The notes under the pieces are model-generated. The model was given only the letters and a program-made list of their open reading frames with translations, had not been told where the DNA came from and ran no database searches. 26,706 nt of DNA. It comes from Azoarcus sp. Its GTDB lineage: Bacteria; Pseudomonadota; Gammaproteobacteria; Burkholderiales; Rhodocyclaceae. Positions 8,928 to 16,585 of this stretch are shown piece by piece. The translations under genes were made by a program, and so were the position numbers. Each line of letters opens with the position of its first letter. Position 1 is the stretch's first letter. The stretch covers positions 1 to 26,706 of the forward strand of contig JAITCV010000148.1 in assembly GCA_031282905.1 (NCBI GenBank). The letters are read 5' to 3'.

Positions 8928-9045
8928 GCCGGTTTGTCACCAAGAGTCATCAAACCCTCATCAAACCCAAACCCGTTACCCCCGAAGACATGCCGGTCCG
9001 TTCAGCGCGTGTTCGGCGTCGATGCGTAGCGTGCGGTGTAGATGT

Positions 9046-9073
9046 GCCGCATGTTTACGCCACAACATGCGGC
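9046..9073 (+). promoter_or_regulatory. Perfect 10-bp inverted repeat in the leader of the ompA-like gene
   Basis: GCCGCATGTT (9046-9055) and AACATGCGGC (9064-9073) form a perfect stem with an 8-nt loop, 35 bp before the ATG at 9108. No T-run follows, so it is not a standard terminator. It may be an mRNA leader hairpin or an operator. Confidence 0.4.
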
Positions 9074-9107
9074 TCTGTCTCCCACACCATCCACAACCGA
9101 GGAAACC

Positions 9108-9824
9108 ATGACTAAACAAAATCAGATGTTTGTGTTGGCCGCCATTGTATCGGTCGGCCTCTCCGCCTCCGCTGCTTTCGCGCAAAGTGCGGATATCGTC
9201 GTCGACGGCAAAGGCGATATTCCCTACGTGATCGATAGCCGCAACGTCGTCGCCCGCAGTGGCACCGGTCTGTGCTGGCGCACCAGCAGTTGGACGCCCG
9301 CCGCTGCTTCGACCGTCTTGGCGGGACAATTCCCGGTTGGCTGCGCGTGTGACAGCGACATCGTGCCGAAGGAAAAATGCCAGCCGCCCGCCCCGGCGGT
9401 CGCTCCAAGCTCGGCGTCTTCCTCCCCCAGGGTAATCTCGGAGGAAGAGGGCAAGGTCAAGCTTGCCGCCGACACGTTGTTCGAATTCAACAAGGCCGTG
9501 CTCAAGCCCGAGGGCCGCGCCAGTCTGGATAACCTCGTTGCCCAGGCCAGGCAGATCAAGCTGGAAATCATCCTCGCCGTCGGCCATACCGATCGCCTGG
9601 GTTCCGTGCAATACAACCAGATTCTCTCCGATCGCCGCGCCACCGCGGTCAGAGACTATCTGGTATCGCAGGGCATCGATACCACGCTCATCTATATCGA
9701 GGGCAAAGGCAAGAGTCAGCCGGTAACAGGCACGCGTTGCGACGGCATCAAGAACCGCAAGGCCCTGATCGAGTGCTTGCAGCCGGATCGCCGCGTCGAA
9801 ATAGAGTTGATCGGCACCCGGTAA
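9108..9824 (+). CDS. OmpA-family outer-membrane/peptidoglycan-associated protein
   Basis: The 238-residue protein begins with a Sec signal peptide (MTKQNQMFVLAAIVSVGLSA then SAAFAQ, cleavage likely after AFAQ). A short exported N-terminal region has CW and CACD cysteines, and a Pro/Ser-rich linker follows. The C-terminal OmpA-like peptidoglycan-binding domain contains LFEFNKAVLKPEG, VGHTDRLGSVQYNQILSDRRA and the terminal DRRVEIEL. The domain should bind diaminopimelate peptidoglycan in the periplasm. ATG 9108 is chosen because GAGGA sits just ahead and the signal peptide starts there. It lacks an eight-strand OmpA barrel, so it is a small betaproteobacterial-type OmpA relative. It sits between mtaD and ubiG and ends at a strong terminator. 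Confidence 0.92.
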   Translation: MTKQNQMFVLAAIVSVGLSASAAFAQSADIVVDGKGDIPYVIDSRNVVARSGTGLCWRTSSWTPAAASTVLAGQFPVGCACDSDIVPKEKCQPPAPAVAPSSASSSPRVISEEEGKVKLAADTLFEFNKAVLKPEGRASLDNLVAQARQIKLEIILAVGHTDRLGSVQYNQILSDRRATAVRDYLVSQGIDTTLIYIEGKGKSQPVTGTRCDGIKNRKALIECLQPDRRVEIELIGTR

Positions 9825-9853
9825 AACGCTTCGTTTCCACCTCGTTTTCCCGC

Positions 9854-9887
9854 GCAAAAGCCCCGTTCACACGGGGCTTTTGCTTTT
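9854..9887 (+). terminator. Intrinsic terminator after the ompA-like gene
   Basis: A perfect 12-bp stem (GCAAAAGCCCCG at 9854-9865, CGGGGCTTTTGC at 9872-9883) has a 6-nt loop and is followed by TTTT. It lies 30 nt after the stop at 9824, so it separates the ompA transcript from ubiG. Confidence 0.88.
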
Positions 9888-9897
9888 GGGAACACTC

Positions 9898-9903
9898 TAT
9901 AAT
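9898..9903 (+). promoter_or_regulatory. Candidate -10 box for ubiG
   Basis: A perfect TATAAT lies 37 nt upstream of the ubiG ATG and directly after the ompA terminator, where a new promoter would be needed. No good -35 is visible at the usual spacing, since that position falls in the terminator stem. Confidence 0.4.
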
Positions 9904-9940
9904 CCAGTCCCACGATTTGTTTCCTGCCCACACATTTCTC

Positions 9941-10645
9941 ATGAACACAATCAACGCCGACCCCGCCGAATTACAAAAATTCAATGACCTCGCACATCGC
10001 TGGTGGGATCCCCTCTCCGAGTTCCGCCCCCTGCATGAAATCAACCCCTTGCGCCTCGACTGGATCGACGGCAAGGCTGGACTCGCGGGCAAGAACGTGC
10101 TCGATGTCGGTTGTGGCGGTGGTGTGCTCGCCGAAGGCATGGCCGGACGCGGAGCAAACGTGACCGGCATCGACCTTGGCGAAAAAGCACTCGGCGTCGC
10201 CCGCCTCCATTTGTTTGAAAGTGGTTTGAAAGTCGATTACCAGCAGGTGAGCGCGGAAAGCTTCGCCGCAACCCATCCCGGTGAATTCGACATCGTCACC
10301 TGCATGGAACTGCTCGAACATGTTCCCGACCCCGCGAGCACCGTCGCCGCCTGCGCCAAACTGGTCAAACCCGGTGGTCACGTGTTCTTCGCCACCCTCA
10401 ACCGCAACCCGAAATCCTATCTGTTCGCGATCATCGGCGCCGAGTACGTGCTCAATTTGTTGCCGCGCGGCACGCACGATTACGCCCGTTTCATCAAACC
10501 ATCCGAACTTGCCCGCCACTGCCGCGCCGCGGGCCTTCATACCGCGGCAATAAACGGCATGAGTTACAATCCATTTCTCCGCACCTATGGTCTCGGTAGC
10601 AACACCAGCGTCAATTATCTGATGCAGGCTGTTCGCGATATCTGA
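9941..10645 (+). CDS. ubiG: Ubiquinone biosynthesis O-methyltransferase UbiG
   Basis: The 234-residue class I SAM methyltransferase carries out both O-methylations in ubiquinone biosynthesis. Diagnostic features are the N-terminal FNDLAHRWWDPLSEFRPLHEINPLRLDWI, SAM motif I VLDVGCGGGVLAEGMA, CMELLEHVPDP, and the C-terminal PRGTHDYARFIKPSELA with NGMSYNPFLRTY. ATG 9941 fits the family N-terminus; upstream frame is open but unrelated. No clear Shine-Dalgarno precedes it. The last 90 nt of this gene were copied along with the next gene: a broken version lies at 12290-12378. Confidence 0.97.
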   Translation: MNTINADPAELQKFNDLAHRWWDPLSEFRPLHEINPLRLDWIDGKAGLAGKNVLDVGCGGGVLAEGMAGRGANVTGIDLGEKALGVARLHLFESGLKVDYQQVSAESFAATHPGEFDIVTCMELLEHVPDPASTVAACAKLVKPGGHVFFATLNRNPKSYLFAIIGAEYVLNLLPRGTHDYARFIKPSELARHCRAAGLHTAAINGMSYNPFLRTYGLGSNTSVNYLMQAVRDI

Positions 10646-10740
10646 TCTGAACGGCGGACAACTCGATATCCGGACCAGGGACAGCATCTTTGTCATATCC
10701 CCACCTTTGCGTTCGATTTTCGCGGACAAGGGAGTTTTTC

Positions 10741-12147
10741 ATGAGTGTGAAAGTTATTGCGGGTGTGGTTGTCGTGGTCGCCGTTGCGGCGGTTGGCGGC
10801 AGTTATGTCACCGGCAGCCAGATCGAAAAAGGCTTCCGGGAGAAACTGACCGAAACCTTCAAACCCGTGGGCATCACGGTGCAGGTGGTTGAATATGATA
10901 GAGGGATTTTTGGCGCGACCGCGCGCACGCAATGGTCGCTATCGGCCAGGAACAAATCGCCCGAAGTCTCTTTCACCGTGAACCACGAGATCACTCATGG
11001 GCCATTACCCGCCGTGTCGGCGTTTGCCCGTATTCGCTCCGAACCGGAGTTGCCCAATGAAGTCGCCAGTGTCGTGAAAAGCAAGTTTGGCGACACGCCG
11101 CTGCTGGTGGTCGATAGTACGCTGGGCTGGAGCGGCAAGGTGTCGCATCACTTCAGCCTGCCCAAATATGAAGGCGACGAACCCAATCTGGGCAAGGTGT
11201 CCTGGGGAGGCGTCGAAGGGAATATCGATCTCAGCGATCATGGCAACCGCTTCCAGGTCAGGATCGGCATGCCCGGCCTGTCGATAAATGGAAAAGTCGA
11301 TCTCCAGATCGATAACTTCGTCCTCGAGAGCGAGCAGAGCCGGACGCGGCAATATCGCTCCCTTTGGGTGGGAAATTCGTCCATGGGTGTCGACAAGGTC
11401 GTGTTCAATACCGGCGGAGCGCCGTTTTTGAGCCTGGACAATCTCAAACTGGCTTCGGATGCCGTGCCGAAAGGCGAGCTTGTCGACGTATCGGTGGGCC
11501 TGAATGCCGCCAAGTTGCAGGTGCTGGGTAAAACGGTCGAACAGATCGGGCTCACCCATGGGCTGGAAAACATGGATGCCGCCGCTGTCGACAAATTGAT
11601 ACGCGTCATCGAGGAGTTGCAACCCGACCTGAATGCCAACCTGGATGAGCAGACCCTGCAGCTCAAACAGGCACAGATCAAACAGGTGCTGCTTGAACAG
11701 ATACCCGCGCTGCTCAAACGCAAGCCCGCAGTCGTGTTGCGTGTTCAAGCCAAATTCGCCGAAGGCGAGGCCAAGGGCGATCTGCGCGTCGCTTACGTCG
11801 GCGCGGGCGAGTTGGAGAAACTCAACCCAATGACCGACCTTGCCAGCGAATTGCATTTCTCCCTGCCACATGCGCTTATTACCCATCTGATCGCCGAGAG
11901 GCAGCGGCCGAAGGTTTTCGAGGACGAGGACGACTATGACGATGACGAAAGTGAAGACGAAGACATCGATGTCGTGGAGCGATATATCACCGCGCTGGTC
12001 GACGTCGGCCTGATAGAAGACAACAATGGCACGCTCAGCATCGCGGCAAGCTTCAAGGACGGTACTTTGGGTTTGAACGGCAAGACGCTGACGATGGAAG
12101 AGGCAATGCAATTGCTGCAATCCATCGCAAAAAGCGGGGACTCTTGA
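10741..12147 (+). CDS. DUF945 (YdgA-like) protein, copy 1
   Basis: The 468-residue protein has an N-terminal membrane anchor or signal (VKVIAGVVVVVAVAAVGGSYVTG). The exported body carries the YdgA/DUF945-like start FREKLTETFKPVGITVQVVEYDRGIFGATA. Function is not established for this family; E. coli YdgA is an inner-membrane-anchored protein. An acidic run (EDEDDYDDDESEDED) near residues 394-413 separates the main body from a C-terminal segment that ends NGKTLTMEEAMQLLQSI. ATG 10741 has GGGAG upstream. It follows ubiG by 95 bp and is about 80% similar by eye to the next gene, so they are tandem paralogs. Confidence 0.8.
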   Translation: MSVKVIAGVVVVVAVAAVGGSYVTGSQIEKGFREKLTETFKPVGITVQVVEYDRGIFGATARTQWSLSARNKSPEVSFTVNHEITHGPLPAVSAFARIRSEPELPNEVASVVKSKFGDTPLLVVDSTLGWSGKVSHHFSLPKYEGDEPNLGKVSWGGVEGNIDLSDHGNRFQVRIGMPGLSINGKVDLQIDNFVLESEQSRTRQYRSLWVGNSSMGVDKVVFNTGGAPFLSLDNLKLASDAVPKGELVDVSVGLNAAKLQVLGKTVEQIGLTHGLENMDAAAVDKLIRVIEELQPDLNANLDEQTLQLKQAQIKQVLLEQIPALLKRKPAVVLRVQAKFAEGEAKGDLRVAYVGAGELEKLNPMTDLASELHFSLPHALITHLIAERQRPKVFEDEDDYDDDESEDEDIDVVERYITALVDVGLIEDNNGTLSIAASFKDGTLGLNGKTLTMEEAMQLLQSIAKSGDS

Positions 12148-12289
12148 GGGTTTTTCTTGTACGTGCATGGCCGGGGGACAACAGGATTTCGAAAATTCAG
12201 AGTCGCCCGGTGATGGAACATCGTGTTTTCCGCATCAATCGTTCGTGGTCGCGCCGGGGGGTTTGTCCCCGTTGCGTCCCGCGATAAGC

Positions 12290-12378
12290 GGCATGAGTTA
12301 CAATCCGCCCCTCCACGCCATGGTCTTGGTAGCGACACCAGCGTCAATTATCTGACGCAGGTTGTTCGCGATATCTGA
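12290..12378 (+). pseudogene. Remnant of ubiG 3' end carried by the tandem duplication
   Basis: These 89 nt match the last 90 nt of ubiG (10556-10645). Both start GGCATGAGTTACAATCC, share ACCAGCGTCAATTATCTGA, and end GTTCGCGATATCTGA. One base is missing near 12312, so the reading frame is broken, and no methyltransferase core precedes it. The following 94 nt match the 95 nt between ubiG and copy 1. The remnant therefore marks the left part of a duplicated block. The rest of the 325-bp gap (12148-12289) has no gene that I can support. Confidence 0.85.
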
Positions 12379-12472
12379 TCTGAGCAGCGGACAACTGGAT
12401 ATCCGGGCCGGGGATGGCATCTTTGTCATATCCCCGCCTTTGCGTTCGATTTTGCGAACAAGGGAGTTTTTC

Positions 12473-13837
12473 ATGAGTGTGAAAGTTATTGCAAGCGTGG
12501 TCATCGTGGCTGCCGTTGCGGCGGTTGGCGGCAGTTATGTGACCGGCAGCCAGGTCGAGGAAGGCTTCCGGGAGAAATTGACCGAAACGTTCAAACCCGC
12601 AAGCGGCATCACGGTGCAGGTGGTTGAATATGATCGAGGAATTTTCGGCGCGACCGCGCGCACGCAGTGGTCGCTATCGCCCGCAGGCAAATCGTCCGAG
12701 GTCTCCTTCACCGTAAACCACAAGATCACCCATGGCCCATTGCCTGCCGTATCGGCGTTTGCCCGCATCCGCTCCGAACCCGAGTTGCCCAATGAAGTCG
12801 CCAGTTTCGTGAAAAGCAAGTTTGGCGACACGCCCCTGCTGGTGATCGACAGCACGCTGGGCTGGAGCGGCAAGGTGTCGCATCACTTCGCTGTGCCCAA
12901 ATATGAAGGCGACGAGCCCGGTCTGGGCAAGGTGTCCTGGAAAGGTGTCGAAGGAGATATCGCTCTTTCCGACCATGGCAACCGCATCCAAGCCAGGATC
13001 GACGTGCCCGGCCTGTCGATAAGTGAAAAAAACAACAACATCCAGATCGATAACATCGTCCTTGAGGGCGAGCAGAGCCGGACGCAGCAATATCGCTCCA
13101 TCTGGGTGGGAAGTTCGGCCATGGAAATCAACAAGGTTGCGATCAATCTCAACGATGCGCCGCCTTTTGGTCTGGACACCCTCAAGGTGACTTCGAATGC
13201 CGTGCTGAAAGGCGAGGTTTTCGACGCATCGGTGGGCTTGAGCGCCGCCAGGTTGCAGGTATTGGGGGAAACGGTCGAACAGACCGGGCTCACCTACGGG
13301 CTGGAAAACATGGATGCCGCCGCTTTCGACAAGCTGATGCACGCCATCGAGGAGCTGCAACCCAATTTGGATGAACAGACAGTCCTTCCCTTGCTGCTCG
13401 AACAGGTGCCGGCGCTGCTCGAACGCAAGCCTGCGTTCGTGTTGCGCGATATCCGCGCCAAATTCGCCGAGGGCGAGGCCAAGGGCGATCTGCGCATCGC
13501 TTACGTCGGCGCGGGCAAGGTGGATGAGTTCAACCCGACGACCGATCTTGTCGGCGAATTGCATTTCTCCCTGCCACACGCGTTGATCACTCGTTTGGCC
13601 GCCGAGAAACTGCAACAGGAGGTTGTCGAGGAGGAGGAGGATGATGATGGTGACGAGGTCATCAATTTCGAAGAGCAGATCGAGCAACAGATCGCCGTGT
13701 TGGTCGACATCGGCCTGCTAGAAAAAAACAATGGCACGCTCAGCATCTCGGCAAGCTTCAAGGACGGCACTTTTGGTTTGAACGGAAAGACGCTGACGGT
13801 GGAAGAAGCAATGGAATTGCTGCAATCCCTTGATTGA
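12473..13837 (+). CDS. DUF945 (YdgA-like) protein, copy 2
   Basis: This 454-residue paralog of the preceding gene shares the membrane anchor (VKVIASVVIVAAVAAVGGSYVTG) and the VQVVEYDRGIFGATARTQWSL block. Most of the body is shared, as is the C-terminal NGTLSISASFKDGTFGLNGKTLT. It lacks about 13 residues found in copy 1 near the LDEQT region, and its acidic run differs (EEEEDDDGDE). The ATG at 12473 and its GGGAG are in the same context as in copy 1. Both frames are intact, so both are probably still under selection. It is followed after 6 nt by a palindromic repeat and then by a bidirectional terminator. Confidence 0.8.
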   Translation: MSVKVIASVVIVAAVAAVGGSYVTGSQVEEGFREKLTETFKPASGITVQVVEYDRGIFGATARTQWSLSPAGKSSEVSFTVNHKITHGPLPAVSAFARIRSEPELPNEVASFVKSKFGDTPLLVIDSTLGWSGKVSHHFAVPKYEGDEPGLGKVSWKGVEGDIALSDHGNRIQARIDVPGLSISEKNNNIQIDNIVLEGEQSRTQQYRSIWVGSSAMEINKVAINLNDAPPFGLDTLKVTSNAVLKGEVFDASVGLSAARLQVLGETVEQTGLTYGLENMDAAAFDKLMHAIEELQPNLDEQTVLPLLLEQVPALLERKPAFVLRDIRAKFAEGEAKGDLRIAYVGAGKVDEFNPTTDLVGELHFSLPHALITRLAAEKLQQEVVEEEEDDDGDEVINFEEQIEQQIAVLVDIGLLEKNNGTLSISASFKDGTFGLNGKTLTVEEAMELLQSLD

Positions 13838-13843
13838 ATTCCA

Positions 13844-13926
13844 TTCCAGATCATCCGTGACTTTGTCGTCTTCGTCTTGTCGTGCATTTGTACTGCTTGC
13901 GTCCTCGCGTCACGAATGATCTGGAA
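13844..13926 (-). repeat. Short near-palindromic dispersed repeat, copy E1
   Basis: This 83-bp element has 18-bp terminal inverted repeats, TTCCAGATCATCCGTGAC (13844-13861) and GTCACGAATGATCTGGAA (13909-13926), matching at 17 of 18 positions. It begins 6 nt after the stop of DUF945 copy 2. Its interior resembles E2 (18673-18766) and, as reverse complement, E3 (25149-25234). Confidence 0.8.
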
Positions 13927-13960
13927 CCGGAATACGCTGGCAACACCGCGGAACCACAGC

Positions 13961-13989
13961 AAAAAGCCGCCCTTTCAGGGCGGCTTTTT
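13961..13989. terminator. Bidirectional intrinsic terminator
   Basis: AAAAAGCCGCCCT (13961-13973) pairs with AGGGCGGCTTTTT (13977-13989), a perfect 13-bp arm pair with T-runs on both strands. It lies between convergent DUF945 copy 2 (+) and the glutaredoxin-like gene (-), so it should stop transcription from both sides. Confidence 0.9.
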
Positions 13990-14018
13990 GTACAGTGCAT
14001 GAGGGGATGCTGAAGGAA

Positions 14019-14513
14019 TTATTTTCCTTTCAATGCCGCGGGCGGCGGTGGATATCCGACGGTATTGAGCTTGAGGTTCCATGTGCCCGCCTCGAAGCCC
14101 TTGAGCACGTTCGAGCCAACCGTCAGGATGGGCACGCGGGCGTCCGCGCCGAAAGTCTTGCGGAAACTGGCAATGGAGGCGTCATCATCGAGCAGAACTT
14201 CGGAGAACGGAACTCCACGATTCTTGAGCAAGGCGCGGGCATCCTCGCATAGCGACTCGCAATTGGTCTTGATATAGAGCTTGACCGGAAAATCCGCCAT
14301 GGTCTGACGCAGCGAGTAAGGCAAACTGGGGTCGGCAGCATTGTCCGTGAAATCGCGGGCTTCCGCGTCCCCTCTTGTCGGCGGTTGATCCGAGTAATGC
14401 ACCTTGCCGTTTTCGTCCGTCCAACGATAGGCGGTCTGAGCATCCGCCGCCGTGGTGGAGAGAAAGGAGAGGGCCGTCAGGGCTACCGCCAGGGAACCTA
14501 TTTTTCGTATCAT
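14019..14513 (-). CDS. Exported DUF4124 plus glutaredoxin-like protein
   Basis: The 164-residue protein has a signal peptide (MIRKIGSLAVALTALSFLST, cleavage near ADAQ). A DUF4124 segment AYRWTDENGKVHYSDQPP follows, then a glutaredoxin-like thioredoxin fold (about 76-150) with VKLYIKTNCESLCEDARALLKNRGVPFSEV and VPILTVG. The putative active site is C-E-S-L-C (three residues between cysteines) rather than the CPYC of cytosolic glutaredoxins, so redox activity is plausible but not assured. It is likely periplasmic. Its ATG overlaps the prlC stop as ATGA (14510-14513), indicating translational coupling as the last gene of purC-prlC-grx. Confidence 0.85.
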   Translation of the reverse strand: MIRKIGSLAVALTALSFLSTTAADAQTAYRWTDENGKVHYSDQPPTRGDAEARDFTDNAADPSLPYSLRQTMADFPVKLYIKTNCESLCEDARALLKNRGVPFSEVLLDDDASIASFRKTFGADARVPILTVGSNVLKGFEAGTWNLKLNTVGYPPPPAALKGK

Positions 14514-16585
14514 GATGTCACCATTCCATTATGACGCAACAGCGCGTCAACCGAGGGCTCGCGGCCACGAAAAGCCACGAAGGATTCCAGCGTGGGCCGA
14601 CTGCCGCCGACAGCGAGAATCTCGCGCCAGAAACATTCGCCCGTCACCGGATCGAGCAGGCTGCCGTGCCCCGCACCCGCTTCCTCGAACGCGGCGAAAG
14701 CATCGGCGGAAAGAACTTCAGCCCACTTGTAACTGTAATACCCCGCCGCGTAGCCGCCAGCAAAAACGTGTGAAAAACTGTGCGGGAAACGGTGCCAGGC
14801 GGGGGGAAAGAGCACCGCCACCTCACGCCGGACTTCATCGAGCAGCGCCAGCACACGATCAACATGGACAAGTCCGTTTTCATCGGGCGCCAGGTTTTCA
14901 TGCACCAACAGATCGAACAGCGAGAATTCGATCTGGCGCACCATCTGCATACCGCCCTGGAAATTGCGAGCGGCTATCATCTTATCATAGAGTGCGCGCG
15001 GCAGGGGTACACCGCTATCGACATGGGCGCTCATCTTGGCGAGCACATCCCATTCCCAGCAGAAATTTTCCATGAATTGGCTGGGCAGTTCGACCGCGTC
15101 CCATTCCACGCCATCGATGCCGGAGACCGCGAGTTCATCGACCTGGGTGAGCAAGTGATGCAGGCCATGACCGGTCTCGTGGAACAGCGTGAGCACGTCG
15201 CCATGGTTCAGTGTGGCGGGCTTGCCGTCGACCGGGCCGGAGAAATTGCAGATCAAATAGGCAACGGGGGTGGTGAGACCCCGGGCGTTTGCCGAGCGGC
15301 TGCGCGCCGAATCCATCCATGCGCCGCCACGCTTGCTCTCGCGGGCATGGAGATCGAGATAAAACTGGCCGACCAGCGCGCCGTTTTTCTGGATGCGGAA
15401 AAACCGGGTATCGGCATCCCACGACGGCGCTTCATCGGGCGTGATATCCACGCCGTAGAGGGTCTTGATGACGCTGAAAAGACCTTCGAGTACCTTGGAC
15501 TCGGGGAAGTATTGCTTCACTTCCTGATCGGAATAGGCGTAACGCGCCTCGCGCAGTTTTTCCGAGGCATAGGCCACGTCCCAGGGGGCGAGCTTGTCGA
15601 GTCCCAATTCATCACGAGCAAAAGCGGTGAGTTCGGCCAGATCGCGTTCGGCGAAAGGTTTGGCCTTGGTCGCCAGTTCACGCAAAAACCCCAATACTTC
15701 GGCGGGCGAATCGGCCATTTTGGGCACAAGCGAGATTTCGGCGTAGTTGCGATATCCGAGCAGGCGCGCTTCCTCATGGCGCAGGGCAAGGATGCGAGCG
15801 ATCAAGGGGCCGTTATCCCATTCGGCCTTGCCCTGTTCGGACGCGCGGGTGGCATAGGCCCGATACAGCCGCGAACGCAGCTCGCGGTCGTCGGCGTATT
15901 GCATTACCGGCAGGTATGACGGAATTTGCAGGGTGAATTTCCAGCCAGCGCGTCCTTCTTTTTCCGCCGCCGCGCGCGCGGCGGCACGCGCGTCCGCCGG
16001 AATACCGGCCAGCCCGGCTTCGTCCTCAATCCACTCGACATGGGCATTGGTGGCGTCGAGCAGGTTTTCGGAGAATTTCGCCGCCAACTGCGAAAGTTCT
16101 TCCTGGATGGCCTTGAAACGCGGTTTCACCTCCTCGGCCAACTCCGCGCCGGAGAGGCGAAAATCACGCAATTCGTGATCGAGGATGCGCTGGCGCACCG
16201 GGCTGAGGCAGGCGTATTCCGGACTGTCGGCAAGCGCCTTGTATTTGCGGAACAAGGCAAGGTTCTGACCGAGTTCGGCATAAAAGGCGGAAACCTCGGG
16301 CAACATGGCATTGTAGGCTTCACGCCAGGGCGGAATGTCCATGACCCCGTGAAGGTGGCTGACCACGCCCCAGGCGCGTCCCAATCTTTCGCCGCTCTCG
16401 AACAGGGGAACGACAAAACCCTCCCAGCTCGGTGCGGCGGGATCGGTAGTGAGACGGTCGATCAGCGCGCCATATTCAGCAAGAAGGTGACGGATCGCGG
16501 GGGCGACATGTTCCGGCCGGATGTCGCCGAAGCGGGGCAGCGCGTCGAATTCGAGCAGGGGATTGAGGTGGATGTCGTCGCTCAC
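14510..16585 (-). CDS. prlC: Oligopeptidase A (M3 family metallopeptidase)
   Basis: The 691-residue cytosolic zinc oligopeptidase degrades short peptides, including cleaved signal peptides in E. coli. The zinc motif HETGH is at 469-473 in LTLFHETGHGLHHLL. The third ligand is likely E499 in WDAVELPSQFMENFCWE. The N-terminal half is the helical M3 region (NPLLEFDALPRFGDIRPEHVAPAI, typical of OpdA/PrlC). Length matches the family. It overlaps purC upstream by ATGA (16582-16585) and the glutaredoxin-like gene downstream by ATGA. Confidence 0.96.
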   Translation of the reverse strand: MSDDIHLNPLLEFDALPRFGDIRPEHVAPAIRHLLAEYGALIDRLTTDPAAPSWEGFVVPLFESGERLGRAWGVVSHLHGVMDIPPWREAYNAMLPEVSAFYAELGQNLALFRKYKALADSPEYACLSPVRQRILDHELRDFRLSGAELAEEVKPRFKAIQEELSQLAAKFSENLLDATNAHVEWIEDEAGLAGIPADARAAARAAAEKEGRAGWKFTLQIPSYLPVMQYADDRELRSRLYRAYATRASEQGKAEWDNGPLIARILALRHEEARLLGYRNYAEISLVPKMADSPAEVLGFLRELATKAKPFAERDLAELTAFARDELGLDKLAPWDVAYASEKLREARYAYSDQEVKQYFPESKVLEGLFSVIKTLYGVDITPDEAPSWDADTRFFRIQKNGALVGQFYLDLHARESKRGGAWMDSARSRSANARGLTTPVAYLICNFSGPVDGKPATLNHGDVLTLFHETGHGLHHLLTQVDELAVSGIDGVEWDAVELPSQFMENFCWEWDVLAKMSAHVDSGVPLPRALYDKMIAARNFQGGMQMVRQIEFSLFDLLVHENLAPDENGLVHVDRVLALLDEVRREVAVLFPPAWHRFPHSFSHVFAGGYAAGYYSYKWAEVLSADAFAAFEEAGAGHGSLLDPVTGECFWREILAVGGSRPTLESFVAFRGREPSVDALLRHNGMVTS

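Noticed and set aside
11005..12168. Minus-strand frames opposite both DUF945 paralogs (also 12674-13687).
   Set aside because: They mirror each other only because the plus-strand genes are paralogs; no independent motifs or start signals.
12248..12290. GGGGGG/CCCC hairpin after DUF945 copy 1 as a terminator.
   Set aside because: The stem is only about 4-5 bp and no T-run follows.
13844..13926. E1 as a simple intrinsic terminator.
   Set aside because: No T-run follows, the loop is 47 nt, and a canonical bidirectional terminator lies immediately downstream at 13961-13989; similar elements occur elsewhere.
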